A stretch of 6,300 bases of DNA from Bacteriovoracaceae bacterium (GTDB lineage Bacteria; Bdellovibrionota; Bacteriovoracia; Bacteriovoracales; Bacteriovoracaceae), in the NCBI GenBank assembly GCA_018060635.1, contig JAGOVR010000090.1, forward strand, positions 1 through 6,300, written 5' to 3'. A program made the translations under genes and the position numbers. This document shows, piece by piece, positions 5,249 to 6,300 of the stretch. Under the pieces are notes generated by a model, which was not told where the DNA came from, made no database searches, and saw only the letters and a program-made list of their open reading frames with translations. Positions within the stretch are counted from its first letter, which is position 1; each line of letters starts with the position of its first letter.

Positions 5249-6300
5249 TTAATCCTTAATCATTTTATAAAAAATTTCTTCACTTATAACTGGAATATTT
5301 AATTCCTGCGCTTTTTTAAATTTAGAAGAAGTAGAATCTTCTTCATTAGTTAAGAGATAATCTGTACTAGAAGATACCCCTGTGGCAATAATACCCCCTA
5401 GCTCTCGAATCAAATTTTGCATTTCTGAACGCTTCACACTTAACTCTCCTGTAATACAAAGGCGCTTACCTTTAAAAGGATTATTTTTAATTTTTCGCTC
5501 TTGAAAAGAAAAACCTACTTTCTGTAAAACTTCTAGTAAATCAAATTTTTCTTCTAAGGAATTTAAAAGCTCTTTAGAAGATTTCTCAGCAAAAGAGTCA
5601 ATAGCACAAAGCTTATCTAGCGTTAAATTTTTTATTTTATCCAAAGTATCATAGCCTGCCAGAACAATTTTTTCACATTTATTATAAGCTCCCCCTGTAA
5701 GACCTAAGGCTGACAAAAAAGTAATAATATCTTTTTTCTTAGATGCCTGAATACTCTCAAAAAATTTTTGAGAAAGCTTTTCTTTTACTTTTGGTAATTT
5801 TAAAAAATCTTCTTCTTTTAAAAAATACAGATCTGCTATGTTTTTAACCAGACCCATTTTGATCATCTCTTCCAACCTTTTAGAGGAAATTTCTTCTATC
5901 CCTATCTTTTGAATAAAATTTAAAATATTTTCTTTTATCTGATCAGGACAGTTTTTATTTTTACAAATTAAGCGAATATCTTCTGCAAATACTTTTTCCT
6001 GGCAACTAGGGCACGCCGAAGGAATAGCTAAAGACTCATGAGATGATTTAATAACTGATAAGAACTTAGGAATAACTTCTCCTGATCTGACAATTTCAAT
6101 CTCATCTCCCTTTTTAATCTCTAACTGTTTTACCAGACCATAGTTATGCAGTGTAACTCTATTAATTTTTGCTCCACTTAATTCTACTGGAGCCACAATG
6201 GCGACAGGAGTTAAAAAACCATTGCGAGAAACTGACCATTCTATTTTTTCAATAGTGGTTTTTTTAGATTCTCCTGCAAATTTAAATGCCATACGATATC
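5249..6300 (-). CDS. ligA: NAD-dependent DNA ligase LigA, C-terminal part (5' end outside window)
   Basis: LigA seals nicks in DNA using NAD+ as adenylate donor. About 349 C-terminal residues of a usual 650-700 are visible; the adenylation domain with the KxDG lysine lies beyond the right edge. Counting from the Met at 6292, the order is: the end of the nucleotidyltransferase domain (AFKF, SVSRNGFLTPVA), an OB fold (about 35-85, with GDEIEIVRSGEVIP), a four-Cys zinc finger (Cys94, Cys97, Cys110, Cys115), a helix-hairpin-helix region (about 120-260) and a BRCT domain (about 272-347, ITGEL, ELGG, SSKFKKAQEL). That Met aligns inside the protein (families have WAIAYKFP here) and the frame continues to the edge, so it is not the start. 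The hairpin glycines and the GRTG motif (here SRNG) are changed, so this is a divergent LigA, possibly a paralogue. It is first or early in the operon with radA. Confidence 0.93.
   Translation of the reverse strand, partial: YRMAFKFAGESKKTTIEKIEWSVSRNGFLTPVAIVAPVELSGAKINRVTLHNYGLVKQLEIKKGDEIEIVRSGEVIPKFLSVIKSSHESLAIPSACPSCQEKVFAEDIRLICKNKNCPDQIKENILNFIQKIGIEEISSKRLEEMIKMGLVKNIADLYFLKEEDFLKLPKVKEKLSQKFFESIQASKKKDIITFLSALGLTGGAYNKCEKIVLAGYDTLDKIKNLTLDKLCAIDSFAEKSSKELLNSLEEKFDLLEVLQKVGFSFQERKIKNNPFKGKRLCITGELSVKRSEMQNLIRELGGIIATGVSSSTDYLLTNEEDSTSSKFKKAQELNIPVISEEIFYKMIKD
5252..5257 (-). promoter_or_regulatory. Shine-Dalgarno site of radA inside the ligA 3' end
   Basis: Minus-strand AAGGAT is at once the last two codons of ligA (Lys-Asp) and an SD site 5 nt before the radA ATG. 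The ligA stop codon is only 2 nt from that ATG, an arrangement typical of translational coupling by terminating ribosomes. Confidence 0.75.

Noticed and set aside
5755..5773. Near-perfect palindrome TCTCAAAAA-A-TTTTTGAGA in ligA
   Set aside because: It is nearly all A/T, lies in coding sequence for Lys/Phe-rich residues, and has a 1-nt centre that cannot form a good loop. It is expected by chance at this base composition.
6290..6292. ATG as the start of a short LigA-like protein
   Set aside because: The frame continues to the window edge and the residues around it align with the interior of LigA (the YKFP block), so it is an internal Met.
1..6300. CRISPR array, tRNA/rRNA genes, insertion sequences, defence genes or a retron-like system
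   Set aside because: I saw no spaced direct repeats, cloverleaf or rRNA-like stretch, transposase or terminal inverted repeats. Every gap is short and every long frame is accounted for by a known family or the small pilin-like gene.

Overview
The window is AT-rich (by eye about one third G+C) and densely coded. It holds six genes in two strand blocks. All the recognisable genes are ordinary bacterial housekeeping or envelope functions. A TlpA-like membrane-anchored thioredoxin and an exported Amidase_3 enzyme point to a Gram-negative cell. The low G+C, the GTTGTT variant of the glycerol-kinase phosphate loop and the small pilin-like protein would fit a low-GC Bdellovibrionota-type bacterium. 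That placement is an inference from general resemblance, not a demonstrated match.

Layout. Positions 1-480 (+) are the C-terminal two thirds of ribulose-phosphate 3-epimerase (rpe). It runs tail-to-tail into a TlpA/ResA-like thioredoxin gene (464-1018, -), and the two stop regions overlap by 17 bp across a terminator-like hairpin. Only 37 bp separate the thioredoxin start from a divergent 61-codon gene (1056-1241, +). That small protein has a type IV prepilin-like Gly|x4-Glu motif. Ten bp further on, and probably in the same transcript, lies a full-length glycerol kinase (glpK, 1252-2727, +).

The right half is one minus-strand operon read from the window's right edge leftwards: ligA (C-terminal part, 5249-6300), radA (3876-5246) and an exported N-acetylmuramoyl-L-alanine amidase (2721-3863, TTG start). 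The gaps are 2 and 12 bp. Shine-Dalgarno sites sit inside or right after the upstream gene, so translational coupling is likely. The amidase ends in a 7-bp tail-to-tail overlap with glpK, where an AT-only hairpin plus T-tract could end the operon.

How the genes relate: ligA and radA are both DNA-repair/recombination functions (nick sealing; branch migration of recombination intermediates). The amidase acts on peptidoglycan in the periplasm and has no obvious mechanistic link to them. rpe (pentose phosphate pathway) and glpK (glycerol uptake) are central carbon genes with no pathway partners in view.

I found no mobile element, CRISPR array, tRNA/rRNA or convincing new multi-gene system. The points most worth a second look are the orphan pilin-like gene, the eroded helix-hairpin-helix glycines of LigA, and the atypical amidase. 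No stretch longer than 300 bases lacks a gene; the longest non-coding gap is 37 bp.
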